From NCBI GenBank assembly GCA_945893045.1, contig CAMDEA010000045.1:1-48296 (forward strand): DNA of 48,296 nucleotides, written 5' to 3'. Position 1 is the stretch's first letter. Each line of letters starts with the position of its first letter. Below are positions 9,616-18,661 of this stretch, in pieces. A program made the position numbers and the translations under genes. The notes under the pieces were generated by a model, which was not told the DNA's origin, made no database searches, and worked only from the letters and a program-made list of their open reading frames with translations. Source of the stretch: Planctomyces sp. SH-PL62. Its GTDB lineage: Bacteria; Planctomycetota; Planctomycetia; Planctomycetales; Planctomycetaceae.

Positions 9616-12588
9616 ATGACAACAAACAAAACCGCGCGATTCGTCGCCACGTTGGTGTTGGTTTCTTGGATTCTCGCGACAACGCAACGCAGCACGCTGG
9701 CTGACCCGCCGAAGGTTGGCATTGAGCAGCGGGTGGCGTGGACGACGTCGCGAATCACCGGGTCGCCCGAAAAACCGTTGCCCTACGTCGCCGAGCGAGC
9801 GTTTCCGGAGCTCACGTTTAAGAATTGCATCGACATCACCAACGCGCCCGGCAGCGATCGGCTGTTTGTGGTCGAGCAGGCGGGCAAGATCTTTTCGTTT
9901 CGGAACTCGCCCGGCGTTGAGTCCGCCGACTTGGTTGTGGACCTCGCGAAGTCGATCAAAGGATTGCAGGCGACTTACGCGATCACGTTTCATCCGGAGT
10001 TTGCCCAGAATCGCTACTGCTATGTCTGCACCATCCGTGGGACGAATGTCGAAGGCGGCTCGCACATCACGCGGTATCGTGTGTCGGACACCGACCCGCC
10101 CACCATCGACCCGGCCAGCGAGACGACGATCATCACCTGGTTTGCGGGGGGCCATAACGGCTGCGCGTTGAAGTTCGGTCTCGACGGCTGCCTCTACATT
10201 TCGACCGGCGATGGCGTGGGGCCGAACCCGCCGGACGCCAAGCGAAACGGACAGGATGTCAGCAACTTGCTGTCGAGCATTCTGCGGATCGACGTCGATC
10301 ACGCCGACGACGGCAAGAACTATCGCATCCCGCCCGACAACCCGTTCGTCGAGTTGAAGGGTGCTCGCGGTGAGATCTGGGCCTACGGACTGCGCAACCC
10401 GTGGCGGATGAGCGTTGATCGCAAGACCGGCGATCTGTGGGTCGGTGATGTCGGCTGGGAACTGTGGGAGATGCTCAATCGCATCGAACGCGGAGGTAAC
10501 TACGGCTGGAGCATCATGGAAGGCCGGCAGCCGACAAATCCGGAATGGCCGCGCGGGCCGACGCCGATCTTGCCACCAACGATCGACATCCCGCACTCCG
10601 AATCGTCGTCGATCACCGACGGGCTGACGTACTACGGCTCGCGGCTGAAAGATCTGCACGGACATCACATCTACAGCGACTACGACACCGGCAAGTTCTG
10701 GGCGTTTCGATTCGAGAAGGGCAAAGTCCTCGATCACCGCGAACTCGCCGACACCACGCACCGAGTCGTTGGGTTCGGCGAAGACAACGATGGCGAGATG
10801 TATTTCTTGGATCACGTCGCCGGGACGATTCATCGTTTGATCCCGAACCCGCAAGAAGATCGGAGCGCCACGTTCCCACGAAAGCTGAGCGAGACCGGCC
10901 TGTTTGCATCCGCCACCAAACAAACGCTGACTCCGGGAGTCATCCCGTACTCGATCAACGCGGAACCTTGGGCGGATCATGCTGCGGCCGAGCGAGTCGT
11001 CGCGTTTCCCAACGAGCTGTCGATGCCCGACTTCTTCACGACCAAAGCGGTCGGTGCCTCGGCAACGTTTCCGAAAGACGCCGTGTTCGCGAAGACGCTG
11101 TCGCTCGACATGCAGCAGGGTCATCCCGCCAGTCGCCGCCGTATCGAAACGCAACTCCTGCACTTCGACGGCATCGACTGGCAGACCTACACCTATCAAT
11201 GGAACGACAAGCAAACCGACGCCGTGCTGCTGGCCGCCGCCGGCGCGGAACAGACGTTCGACATCGTCGATGCCGCTGCCCCCGGCGGAAAACGCCAGCA
11301 GACTTGGCGGTTCGCCGGCCGAGCCGAATGTCAGCGCTGTCATAACAAGTGGTCCGGCTCGGCACTGGGTTTCATCCCGGCGCAATTGAACAAAGACCAC
11401 GGCTACGGTGACACGCTCGCATCGCAACTCGACACGTTGGCGCACATCAAACTCATCGAGCCCGCGCCGCCGACCGACAAACGTCCGCGACTCGCCAACC
11501 CGCACGATTCCTCCGCCGACCTGGAAGCCAAAGCCCGCGCGTACCTGCACGCGAATTGTTCCGCCTGTCACCGCCAACATGCCGGCGGAGCGGTCCTCTC
11601 GATGATGCACTACGACTTGCCGCTGGAGAAAACCAACATGCTCGGCGTCCGTCCCACGCAAGGGACGTTCGGCATCCACGCCGCGCAAGTCATCGCCCCC
11701 GGCGATCCGTTCCGCTCCGTGTTGTTGTTCCGCATGGCCAAGCTCGGCGGTGGCCACATGCCGCACATCGGCTCGACGGAGATTGACCGCGAAGGGGTCG
11801 AGTTGATCTACAATTGGGTCCGGCAACTTTCCCCGGAGACCGCCAAGGAAACCGTCGGCAACGAAGCGGCCGCAAAGCTCCGCAAAGAGGAAGCGGCCGA
11901 CCTCGACCGCCTGCGCGCGACGAAGCCAGCGAAGGATCAAGCCGAACTCGTGGATCACCTCTTGTCATCGACGAGCGGCGCATTGTTGCTGTCGCGTTCG
12001 GTGGATGACCGCTCGCTCCCGCCCACAACGGTTGCTCTCGCGATCGACAAAGCGACTCAGCACAACGACGTCAGCATCCGCGACCTGTTCGAGCGATTTC
12101 TCCCCGCCGAAAAACGCATCAAGCGGCTGGGCAGCGTCGTGCGTCCGGAACAAATTCTCGCGCTCTCTGGCGACTCAGCACGAGGTCAGCGCGTCTTCTT
12201 CGAGAACGCCGCCGTCTCATGCAAGAACTGCCATCGCATTCAAAAAGACGGCAAGGAAGTCGGCCCGGAACTGACCACGATCGGCAAGAAACTCACTCGC
12301 CTTCAACTGCTGGAAAGCATGCTCGAACCGTCGAAGCTGATCGATCCCAAGTATGTGACCTACCTCGCGGAAATGGACGACGGTCGCTTGCTGACCGGCC
12401 TCCTGGTCAGCAAAGACGAGAACGAAGTCGTCCTCAAAGATGCTCAGGACAAACTGATCCGCATTCCGCCGAAGCAAATCGAGCAACTCGTTCCCCAACG
12501 ACAGTCCTTGATGCCCGACCTGCTCCTTCGCGACATGACCGCGCAACAAGTTGCCGACCTGCTGGAGTACCTTAGCTCTCTCAAGTAA
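9616..12588 (+). CDS. Exported PQQ-type sugar dehydrogenase with three c-type haem sites
   Basis: 990 residues from ATG 9616; this start, not an in-frame ATG at 9571, gives a signal peptide (MTTNKTARFVATLVLVSWIL, cleavage near TLAD). Residues about 35-430 form the six-bladed propeller of the glucose/sorbosone dehydrogenase family: GHNGCALKFGLDGCLYISTG, GLRNPWRMSVD, then VGDVGWELWEMLNRI and GNYGWSIMEG. Haem c motifs CxxCH follow at C572 (CQRCH), C648 (CSACH) and C869 (CKNCH). The last ~130 residues (GPELTTIGKKLTRLQLLESML, then a strand pair with LTGLL and a final Leu-rich helix) match the planctomycete haem-binding C-terminal domain (TIGR02603 type). The expected role is periplasmic sugar or sugar-acid oxidation with electrons passed through the fused haems. 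The substrate is unknown. Confidence 0.9.
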   Translation: MTTNKTARFVATLVLVSWILATTQRSTLADPPKVGIEQRVAWTTSRITGSPEKPLPYVAERAFPELTFKNCIDITNAPGSDRLFVVEQAGKIFSFRNSPGVESADLVVDLAKSIKGLQATYAITFHPEFAQNRYCYVCTIRGTNVEGGSHITRYRVSDTDPPTIDPASETTIITWFAGGHNGCALKFGLDGCLYISTGDGVGPNPPDAKRNGQDVSNLLSSILRIDVDHADDGKNYRIPPDNPFVELKGARGEIWAYGLRNPWRMSVDRKTGDLWVGDVGWELWEMLNRIERGGNYGWSIMEGRQPTNPEWPRGPTPILPPTIDIPHSESSSITDGLTYYGSRLKDLHGHHIYSDYDTGKFWAFRFEKGKVLDHRELADTTHRVVGFGEDNDGEMYFLDHVAGTIHRLIPNPQEDRSATFPRKLSETGLFASATKQTLTPGVIPYSINAEPWADHAAAERVVAFPNELSMPDFFTTKAVGASATFPKDAVFAKTLSLDMQQGHPASRRRIETQLLHFDGIDWQTYTYQWNDKQTDAVLLAAAGAEQTFDIVDAAAPGGKRQQTWRFAGRAECQRCHNKWSGSALGFIPAQLNKDHGYGDTLASQLDTLAHIKLIEPAPPTDKRPRLANPHDSSADLEAKARAYLHANCSACHRQHAGGAVLSMMHYDLPLEKTNMLGVRPTQGTFGIHAAQVIAPGDPFRSVLLFRMAKLGGGHMPHIGSTEIDREGVELIYNWVRQLSPETAKETVGNEAAAKLRKEEAADLDRLRATKPAKDQAELVDHLLSSTSGALLLSRSVDDRSLPPTTVALAIDKATQHNDVSIRDLFERFLPAEKRIKRLGSVVRPEQILALSGDSARGQRVFFENAAVSCKNCHRIQKDGKEVGPELTTIGKKLTRLQLLESMLEPSKLIDPKYVTYLAEMDDGRLLTGLLVSKDENEVVLKDAQDKLIRIPPKQIEQLVPQRQSLMPDLLLRDMTAQQVADLLEYLSSLK

Positions 12589-12604
12589 TGCACTCGATGG
12601 TGCG

Positions 12605-13171
12605 CTACTTGCCGGCGGCATTCCTGGCCAACTCGCTGATTTGCAGTTCCATCTGCAACATTTTCTCTTTCACATTGAGTTCCGATTCTTCGATCCGGAA
12701 GTTCAACCAGTAGACGGCCGCGCTAATCAGAAAAACGAGCGACTGCGCGATCATCAAAAGCCCGTTCAGCCGGTCGGTCGTCGACATCCCCACCATCACG
12801 AAAAACACGACCATCAACAGCGTGAAGCACCACACCATCTGAGCGATGCGGCGACCATCGAGCTTCAAGTGGATTTCGCCTCGGCGCAAGATGTTGCCCA
12901 GCGCGACCATCCACGCCAGTCCAAAGACGACTCCCGTCGCCAGGCCGATGCGTGCCAGAGGCGGAAGAGTTGGCTCCGTCGCGGCTAGGAAGCCGCACAC
13001 GCCGGCACTGACCAGCGCGAACAGTGTCAAGATGCCCAAGACGACACGGCGGGGTGTGGTGAGTTTGCGGATCAACATGTCATGAGTCTCCTTTTGAAGT
13101 TGTGCGCGGATGTCGGGCGCGAGCGGCTCGACAGCCAGCAATTTGTCACGAAACGAATCGTTAGCATTCAT
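12605..13171 (-). CDS. Four-helix membrane protein, partner of the adjacent sigma factor
   Basis: 188 residues from ATG 13171, preferred because an AAGG motif lies about 9 nt upstream; a TTG at 13180 is the alternative. The first ~40 residues are soluble and charged (ending ETHDMLIRKLTT). Four hydrophobic helices follow: VVLGILTLFALVSAGVCGFL, ARIGLATGVVFGLAWMVAL, IAQMVWCFTLLMVVFFVMVG and LLMIAQSLVFLISAAVYWL. The C-terminus is an amphipathic, coiled-coil-like helix with IEESELNVKEKMLQMELQIS. The gene overlaps the sigma gene by 11 nt, so the two are co-translated. A membrane partner encoded directly after an ECF sigma factor often acts as an anti-sigma or sensor protein. No ZAS-type zinc motif (HxxxCxxC) is visible, so this is an inference from position. 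Confidence 0.75.
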   Translation of the reverse strand: MNANDSFRDKLLAVEPLAPDIRAQLQKETHDMLIRKLTTPRRVVLGILTLFALVSAGVCGFLAATEPTLPPLARIGLATGVVFGLAWMVALGNILRRGEIHLKLDGRRIAQMVWCFTLLMVVFFVMVGMSTTDRLNGLLMIAQSLVFLISAAVYWLNFRIEESELNVKEKMLQMELQISELARNAAGK

Positions 13172-13748
13172 GTGAGTCAACCTTCTGCATCGGCGAACCG
13201 GTTGTCTGCTCCAACACGCGCCGAAGTTCCGCCCGCGCTCGGGACATGCGCGATTTGACGGTGCCGGGCGGGACGTTCAACACTCTGGCGATCTCGGTGA
13301 CCGACAGATCCTGCAGGAAGAACAGCGTCAGGACTTCGCGCTCGGCCCAGCCGATCTGCGACAGGCCGTAATGCACCAGTTCCGCATTCTCGAACTGAGC
13401 CGACTGATCCGGTTCCTCGTCGATCACATCGTCGACAGACTCACCGGAGGCCAACTCGGCAGCCGAGTACCGCTCCCGAAAATGACTCATCACGACATGA
13501 CGCGCGATCGAGTACAGCCACGGAGCGAGACGGCCTGCGTCCCTCAACGAGCCAATCCCGCGCAGAACGTGTAGCCAAACTTCCTGCAACAACTGGGCGG
13601 CCTGCTCGTCATCATCCACCAGTCGCCGCACGTAATAAAACAGACGATCGCTGTAGCGGCGAACGAGTTCGTCCCAGGCGTCCACATCACGGCGAATGCA
13701 CCGGATCACCAAGAGTTCATCGGAAATGTCGTCCGGCGATCGAATCAT
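13161..13748 (-). CDS. ECF-type sigma-70 family RNA polymerase sigma factor
   Basis: 195 residues. Region 2 covers about residues 13-80 (WDELVRRYSDRLFYYVRRLV, DDEQAAQLLQEVWLHVLRG, PWLYSIARHVVMSHFRERY), the part that binds the -10 element and core polymerase. A short acidic linker (DDVIDEEPD) follows, then region 4 (about 130-180: LSQIGWAEREVLTLFFLQDL, then EIARVLNVPPGTVKSRMSRAR) with a clear helix-turn-helix for the -35 element. There is no region 1 or 3, as expected for ECF factors. The downstream membrane protein overlaps it and is the likely signalling partner. The upstream gap (13749-13905) is empty apart from the promoter region. Confidence 0.93.
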   Translation of the reverse strand: MIRSPDDISDELLVIRCIRRDVDAWDELVRRYSDRLFYYVRRLVDDDEQAAQLLQEVWLHVLRGIGSLRDAGRLAPWLYSIARHVVMSHFRERYSAAELASGESVDDVIDEEPDQSAQFENAELVHYGLSQIGWAEREVLTLFFLQDLSVTEIARVLNVPPGTVKSRMSRARAELRRVLEQTTGSPMQKVDSHEC

Positions 13749-13905
13749 CGGGAAAGCCTTGTTGTGTCACCGCTCATACAGTCGCCGGCGGACACGCAAC
13801 GGTTCGCGAAACTCGATGGATTCGGAAAAAGTTGCTCCGGAGCGAAACGGTGGAGCGACCATCCTCGCTGACGCTTCGGGTTATTTTGCAACCGCTTCTG
13901 CGACA

Positions 13906-14859
13906 TCACGCCGCCGGGAATTTCCAGATTCGTAAGGCGTTCTTGCCCAGCATCAATTCGCGATCCGCGTTGCTGTAGAAGTCGCAGTACTTGTCCACGA
14001 ATTCGAGTTCTTTATCCATCGGCAACTCCCAGCGCGGACGCGGATAGCCGGTGCCCCACACCAGTTGCTTGCCGCCGAACTCTTCGTAGATCGCCTTGTA
14101 GAACGGCCATGTGTCTTCGTAGGGATAGCGCTTGATCTCCGACATCTCGTAGGGCTCGGAGTTGCTGATCCACACCTGCGGAAACCGTTTCAGCGGGAAC
14201 ATCTTGCGGAACTCCGGCCAGCAATCCGGAGACTTCAAAACGGGTTTGCCCGCGTGGTCCACGATGATCTTTACGCCGGGGAAGCGGCCCGCCATGTCTG
14301 CGAGCATCGGCATCTGATGGGGCGCGATGTAGAAGTTGAACACGGCCTCCAACTTCTCCGCTTCGCGCCAGAGCGGGTAATGCTCTTTGGAATTCAGCCA
14401 CGTTGATTTGGGATGATAGATCGGACTGAACCGCATCCCCTGAAATCCGTGCTCCTTGACCCAGTAGCGGAGGTTGTCGGCCACCTTGGGATCTTCGGGA
14501 TTGAGCAGTCCATGCGCGACAAAGAGTTTCGGATAGCTCTTCAGGCTGTGAGCGATATACGAGTTGTCCCAGCCGAAGTAGCGCGGGTTGATCAGGACGG
14601 CATACTTCAGGCCGAAGTCGCGCATCTGTTCCACTTGATTCTCGATCGGCGCGGCCATCTCCACCTTCAGGTTTTTCCCGCTCTCCGGGTGATTGAAGGG
14701 AAACTTCGGGTCGAGTGTCCAGACCTCCAAGTGCGTGTCGATGAGCAATCGCTGCGGGGGTGCCGCTACGGCAGTCGCAGTGGCCACTGTTGCCGAAGCC
14801 GCAGCGGCGACCGTGCTGATGAGCATCGCACGACGGTCAAGAAGAGTTGATGTCTCCAT
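13906..14859 (-). CDS. Tat/Sec-exported amidohydrolase-2-type TIM-barrel protein with altered metal site
   Basis: 317 residues. The N-terminus has a twin Arg (DRRAML, residues 8-13) and an Ala/Thr-rich hydrophobic stretch ending AVAAPP, which fits a Tat signal. The mature part is the TIM-barrel amidohydrolase-2 (amidohydro_2, lactonase-like) fold: RLLIDTHLEVW (start of strand 1), APHQMP with H181, IIVDHAGKP with H202 and LVWGTGYPRP near the end. The usual ligands are DTHxH and a late Asp in W-G-T/S-D-Y-P. Here the second His of the first motif is Glu45 and the late Asp is Gly271. Either the enzyme uses a different metal set or it is inactive. The gene is divergent from the Tat-exported protein at 14987. 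Confidence 0.8.
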   Translation of the reverse strand: METSTLLDRRAMLISTVAAAASATVATATAVAAPPQRLLIDTHLEVWTLDPKFPFNHPESGKNLKVEMAAPIENQVEQMRDFGLKYAVLINPRYFGWDNSYIAHSLKSYPKLFVAHGLLNPEDPKVADNLRYWVKEHGFQGMRFSPIYHPKSTWLNSKEHYPLWREAEKLEAVFNFYIAPHQMPMLADMAGRFPGVKIIVDHAGKPVLKSPDCWPEFRKMFPLKRFPQVWISNSEPYEMSEIKRYPYEDTWPFYKAIYEEFGGKQLVWGTGYPRPRWELPMDKELEFVDKYCDFYSNADRELMLGKNALRIWKFPAA

Positions 14860-14986
14860 CTTTAGACTCCGATTTCAATTCGGTGGCAGCGAGATATAGA
14901 TCGCCTGCGACTGTGCCTCAGTTTGGTTTCAAAACGATACATTCACCAGCCTTGAGCCGGGCGGTCGAAGAATATGACGACTGTAA

Positions 14987-16264
14987 ATGGAGAAGACATT
15001 GAACACGACTGCGGAGTGTACTCGCCGTGACTTGCTGGCCAGCGCGGCAGCAACTGCTATTTGGGGTGGGCTGTCGAAACGAGTGGTCGCGGAGACTGCC
15101 AAGGCAACGAAACCGAAGGCAGTCGCCGCGGTGCTCACGACCTATGCGAAAGGGCTCCATGCCGACGTGCTGATCGGGAAAATCCTGGAAGGCTGGAAGC
15201 AGGATGGCGGTTCCGGGCCGGCTCTGAAGCTGGCGTCGATGTACGTCGAGCAGTTCACGGACAAAGACCTGGCTCGCGCGATGGCGAAGAAGTGCGACGT
15301 GCCGCTGTTCGAGACGATCGAGAAGGCGCTGACCGTCGGCGGCGATCGCATTCCGGTCGATGGTGTCATCAGCATCGGCGAGCACGGCAGTTACCCGTCC
15401 AACGACAAGGGACAAGTTCTGTATCCGCGCCGCCGCTTCTTTGAAGCGATCACGGACACGTTTCGGAAGTACGGACGGGTCGTGCCGGTCTTCAGCGACA
15501 AACACCTGGGACCAGTCTGGTCCGACGCGAAGTGGATGTACGACCGGGCGCGGGAGATGAAGGTGCCATTCATGGCCGGTTCCTCCATGACAGTCGGCGC
15601 TCGCGAACCGGAAATTTCAGTCCCGCTGGGCTGCGAGATCGAAGCGGCCGTGGGGATTGGTTATTCGGGTCTCGACATCTACGGCAGTCACGCCTTGGAA
15701 TTCTTTCAATGCCACGTCGAGCGGCGGCGAGGTGCCGAGGCCGGTGTGAAGTGGGTGCAGTGCCTCCAAGGGGACGCGATCTGGAAACCCTTGGACGAAG
15801 GTGTGATCTCGAAGGACGCTTTCGACGCGGCCCTCACGCTGGTCTCAAACCAGCCGGATCGAGTTCCTCTGAGCGACGAAGCGGCACTGTTCCTGTTTCA
15901 ATACAACGATGGACTGCTCGGTGCCGTCTTCATGCTGTCGGGCATTGCCAGCGGGACGTCCGTGGCCTTGAAACTCAAAGGACAGACGGGACTGCTGGCG
16001 ACTCGATTCGAAGAACGATCGGAACCGCGCCATCCACACTTTGCCTATCTACTGAAGGGGATCGAGCGGATGTTCCACACGGGCCTGCCGAGCTATCCCG
16101 TCGAACGCACGTTGCTGACCAGCGGCATTCTCGACCGAGCACTGACGTCGCGAGTTCAAAAGCATGAGAGGCTGATGACTCCCGAACTGGCGATTCGCTA
16201 TCAACCGGTCGACTATCCCCATGCCCCGCATCCCGACTTGGACTCCGACCCGGCTTCCAGGTGA
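14987..16264 (+). CDS. Tat-exported protein of unknown function, weakly Gfo/Idh/MocA-like
   Basis: 425 residues with a Tat signal: TRRDLL at residues 12-17 and a hydrophobic ASAAATAIWGG. The body has motifs I associate with a planctomycete family distantly related to Gfo/Idh/MocA oxidoreductases: DGVISIGEHGSYP, VLYPRRRFFEAI, VVPVFSDKHLGP and GYSGLDIYGSHALEF. No clear GxGxxG dinucleotide motif is seen at the start of the mature protein, although an early Rossmann-like strand (KAVAAVLTTYAKGLHADVLIGKIL) is possible. The exported location suits planctomycete sugar-processing proteins of this superfamily. The function is not known. It is divergent from the TIM-barrel gene and is followed by a palindrome at 16288. 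Confidence 0.7.
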   Translation: MEKTLNTTAECTRRDLLASAAATAIWGGLSKRVVAETAKATKPKAVAAVLTTYAKGLHADVLIGKILEGWKQDGGSGPALKLASMYVEQFTDKDLARAMAKKCDVPLFETIEKALTVGGDRIPVDGVISIGEHGSYPSNDKGQVLYPRRRFFEAITDTFRKYGRVVPVFSDKHLGPVWSDAKWMYDRAREMKVPFMAGSSMTVGAREPEISVPLGCEIEAAVGIGYSGLDIYGSHALEFFQCHVERRRGAEAGVKWVQCLQGDAIWKPLDEGVISKDAFDAALTLVSNQPDRVPLSDEAALFLFQYNDGLLGAVFMLSGIASGTSVALKLKGQTGLLATRFEERSEPRHPHFAYLLKGIERMFHTGLPSYPVERTLLTSGILDRALTSRVQKHERLMTPELAIRYQPVDYPHAPHPDLDSDPASR

Positions 16265-16287
16265 TGTCAGCCGCATTCCGAAAATTA

Positions 16288-16343
16288 GCCGCGCGGCGCT
16301 AGCCCCGGTTACACGGCTTGAACCGGGGCTAGCGCCGCGTGGC
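16288..16343. repeat. Intergenic inverted repeat, GGCGCTAGCC family
   Basis: 23-nt arms (16288-16310 and 16321-16343) with one mismatch, and a 10-nt spacer. The core GGCGCTAGCC is shared with the REP arms at 7555-7581 and 30648-30712. It is located between convergent genes, so it may also end transcription. Confidence 0.8.
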
Positions 16344-16430
16344 GAATTTCTGTGACGCGGATCAGAGAGCAGTCGGAGCCGACGAAGCGATCCGCGGACA
16401 ACCAAACCCTGACGCATTCGACGACAACGC

Positions 16431-16799
16431 TCACAAGTGGAACGGTTCAGCGGTGCGCAGCGTGAAGAATTTTCGGACGTACTTCGGCACATGCCAGTAC
16501 GTTGTCAGACCACGCGGGAAATGTGCGACGTCGCCGGCCTTCAGCGTATGCGTCGCTCCACCTGCTTCACGGATCGTGACTTCCCCTTCGAGAATGCAGA
16601 CGAACTCATCCCACGAGAAGACCCACTGAAACTTGCCGGCCGTGCAACTCCAATAACCGGACGACAACAACTTGTCCTGCGACTGAGTCAGCACGGCTCC
16701 GCAAGCGATCGGAGTCCCTTCCTGAATCCAAGCCGGATCAATCGGCATCGGCGGCAATTCGGAGGGCGTGTGCGCGGTCGGGATTTGTGGTTGGGTCAT
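16431..16799 (-). CDS. Cupin-domain protein (cupin_3 / EutQ-like)
   Basis: 122 residues with a good ribosome-binding site (GAGGAA, 6 nt before the ATG). The single cupin barrel covers about residues 38-115: GKFQWVFSWDEFVCILEGEV, then TIREAGG and LKAGDVAHFPRGL, then the last strands YVRKFFTLR. The 'E-F-V-x-I-L-E-G-E-V' strand and 'G-D-x-x-x-F-P' strand match cupin motifs 1 and 2 of the DUF861/cupin_3 group, whose members include ureidoglycine aminohydrolase-like and ethanolamine EutQ proteins. The metal-binding His pair of classical cupins is only partly present, which is common in this group. It is the last gene of a minus-strand cluster with a small protein and an aminotransferase. Confidence 0.8.
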   Translation of the reverse strand: MTQPQIPTAHTPSELPPMPIDPAWIQEGTPIACGAVLTQSQDKLLSSGYWSCTAGKFQWVFSWDEFVCILEGEVTIREAGGATHTLKAGDVAHFPRGLTTYWHVPKYVRKFFTLRTAEPFHL

Positions 16800-16863
16800 T
16801 GGATTTTCCTCAGTTGAACGCCAGTGGTCACGCGGCAGCGAAACTGGCTTTTCGCCGCGGAGT

Positions 16864-17235
16864 TCAATTCAGCGTGAGGACATCCACATTGCCATCTTGG
16901 GTGGGGGGTTCACCCCAAAAGAACCAGTGGCTGAGCGTTTCCAGCAGATTGATCGCACGTTGCCAGTAAGCCTCGTCGGGGCGATCGAAGTCCTCTTGCT
17001 GGGTCCAGGCGCGGATAAACGCGGGGACGTAGAAGTAACCGTGAGCCATCCAGCGGTCGAGTTGTTCTTCTTCCGCGCAGCGAACGCAACCGTCGCGCAT
17101 GGCTTCGATCAGTTCGCGGAAGGCGTTCTGGTCCCAACGGAATTCGCCTTGGGCGGTCGCGAGGAAGCTGCCGTCAGCGGCTTCAAACTCATGACGCAGG
17201 ACTTCCCGCCAATCATTCAATTCTGGGATCATCAT
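16864..17235 (-). CDS. Small conserved-looking protein of unknown function
   Basis: 123 residues, soluble, rich in Trp, Phe and acidic residues (WREVLRHEFEAADGSFL, RELIEAMRDGCVRCAEEEQL, DRWMAHGYFYVPAFIRAWTQ). I recognise no family. It lies 12 nt after the aminotransferase stop and 65 nt before the cupin, all on the minus strand, so it is probably part of one operon. Two ATG codons stand together at the start; the upstream GAGG is very close to the first, so the second (17232) is equally possible. Confidence 0.65.
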   Translation of the reverse strand: MMIPELNDWREVLRHEFEAADGSFLATAQGEFRWDQNAFRELIEAMRDGCVRCAEEEQLDRWMAHGYFYVPAFIRAWTQQEDFDRPDEAYWQRAINLLETLSHWFFWGEPPTQDGNVDVLTLN

Positions 17236-17246
17236 TGCCTCGCTTG

Positions 17247-18359
17247 TCAGGCCCGTTTCGCGAGTCGCTTGAGAACTCCGACACCACGTTCCAGCGTCCG
17301 GTCGTCGGTCGCATAGGAGATCCGGAAATGCGTGTCCTGTGAACTGAACACATTGCCGGGAATCATGAGCAAGTCGTGTCGGATCGCCTCGGTCACGAAT
17401 TCCGTGCCTGTTCCGTAGGGAGCTTTCAGAAACAAATAGAACGCTCCGCCGGCCGGAGCGATTTCATAGAGCGGACTCAATTCTGCCAACATGAAGTCAC
17501 GCTTGCGACGGTAATCCGCCACCGAACCGGAGATATCCACGTCGAGCGCGGACAACCCCGCCCACTGGACGGGATGCGGCGCGCACACGAACGAAAACTG
17601 TTGCAGCTTGATCATCTGCTGCATGAGTTTTTCTGGCCCGTGCATCCAGCCGAGCCGCCAGCCGGTCATCGAATGCGACTTGCTGAAACCGTCGATTACG
17701 ATCGTCTGAGGATTGAAGGTGGCCGGGCTGACGAACGGGCCGTCGTAACAGAAGGCACGATAGATTTCGTCGCTGATGAGCGCGATATCGTGCTCGGCCG
17801 CCAGTTCGGCGAGGGCGCGTAATTCGGGTTCACTGGCGACGTAGCCAGTCGGGTTGCAGGGGCTGTTGCAGAGGATGACTTTCGTGCGGGGTGTGATCGC
17901 GGCGCGGACTTTGGACACGTCCAGCCGAAAGTCGGGATAAGTGCTGATCGGCACGATCTTGCCGCCGGCCACCGTCGTCAGGTGCTTGTACATGACGAAG
18001 TACGGATCGAAGGCGATGACCTCGTCCCCCGGATTGACGAGCGCCAGCAACGCGAGCATCAAGCCGCCGCTGGTCCCGCTGGTGACGAAGACCTTGCGAT
18101 CGGAATGCTGGAACTCGGCATCGACCTGAGCTTGCAGCTTTTGGAGCAGCGGCGCGATGCCTTGCGTCTGACTGTAGGCGTTCTTGCCGGAATTCACCGC
18201 CGCGAAGAGCGCCTCTTTGATCGGAGCCGGAGTGTCGAAGTGCGGTTGCCCGATGCTGAGGTTGATCGGGTCTTTCATGCTCGCCGCGAGGTCAAACACC
18301 TTTCGAATTCCTGACGCGTCGATCAGATGCATCCGGTCGGCGATCCAGCGTTCGGACAT
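17247..18359 (-). CDS. Class I/II PLP-dependent aminotransferase
   Basis: 370 residues from ATG 18359. This start has AGGAGT about 8 nt upstream. A longer reading frame (to 18602) exists, but its first 81 residues come from the REP palindrome at 18529-18595 and a non-homologous stretch, so I reject it. Fold-type I signatures are present: LSIGQPHFDTP near the N-terminus, N-P-T-G at 169-172, SDEIY with Asp197, and the Schiff-base lysine K227 in GFSKSHSMTGWRLGW. The C-terminal part ends with the typical arginine (HFRISYATDD). It groups by eye with AspC/aspartate-type aminotransferases. The amino-acid substrate cannot be told from sequence alone. It is the first gene of a short minus-strand cluster. 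Confidence 0.9.
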   Translation of the reverse strand: MSERWIADRMHLIDASGIRKVFDLAASMKDPINLSIGQPHFDTPAPIKEALFAAVNSGKNAYSQTQGIAPLLQKLQAQVDAEFQHSDRKVFVTSGTSGGLMLALLALVNPGDEVIAFDPYFVMYKHLTTVAGGKIVPISTYPDFRLDVSKVRAAITPRTKVILCNSPCNPTGYVASEPELRALAELAAEHDIALISDEIYRAFCYDGPFVSPATFNPQTIVIDGFSKSHSMTGWRLGWMHGPEKLMQQMIKLQQFSFVCAPHPVQWAGLSALDVDISGSVADYRRKRDFMLAELSPLYEIAPAGGAFYLFLKAPYGTGTEFVTEAIRHDLLMIPGNVFSSQDTHFRISYATDDRTLERGVGVLKRLAKRA

Positions 18360-18528
18360 CACGAGCACTCCTGGCTGTTGTTTAAGGCCGCTGTTCACAG
18401 GCGAAGCGGAATCGCTGGCATCGTAAGAAGAGAGCCTCAGTTTGCCCACGGAACTCCCGTCTTGTTGAGCTTTCGGGGATGTGAGATAACGCCGCGCCCA
18501 ATCACAAGGCGAGCGGGCTGGCGTCAAT

Positions 18529-18595
18529 GTAGCAGGCACATTCCATGTGCCGTCGGCGTTACTCAGGCTGACGGCACATGGAATGTGCCTGGTAC
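18529..18595. repeat. REPIN-like palindrome, GTAG foot, TTCCA loop
   Basis: GTAG at 18529 precedes a 22-nt arm (18533-18554) that is matched exactly by its inverse at 18570-18591. Each arm folds on itself: GGCACA, loop TTCCA, TGTGCC. The far foot reads GTAC. It lies between the divergent aminotransferase and kinase genes. A hairpin of the same type lies at 23384-23400 inside a CDS. Confidence 0.88.
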
Positions 18596-18661
18596 CTTCC
18601 AAATTGAGTGCTGGGGGGCTGACGCCGCCCCGCTTGCCAAGATTCGTTCAAGGATGTCCGA

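Noticed and set aside
9472..11958. 828-residue antisense frame over the sugar dehydrogenase
   Set aside because: It has no recognisable motif and is mirrored by a gene with three CxxCH motifs and a signal peptide; long antisense frames are common in GC-rich DNA.
18360..18602. N-terminal extension of the aminotransferase (81 residues)
   Set aside because: Encoded largely by the REPIN at 18529-18595; the internal ATG 18359 has a ribosome-binding site and the usual start of the family.
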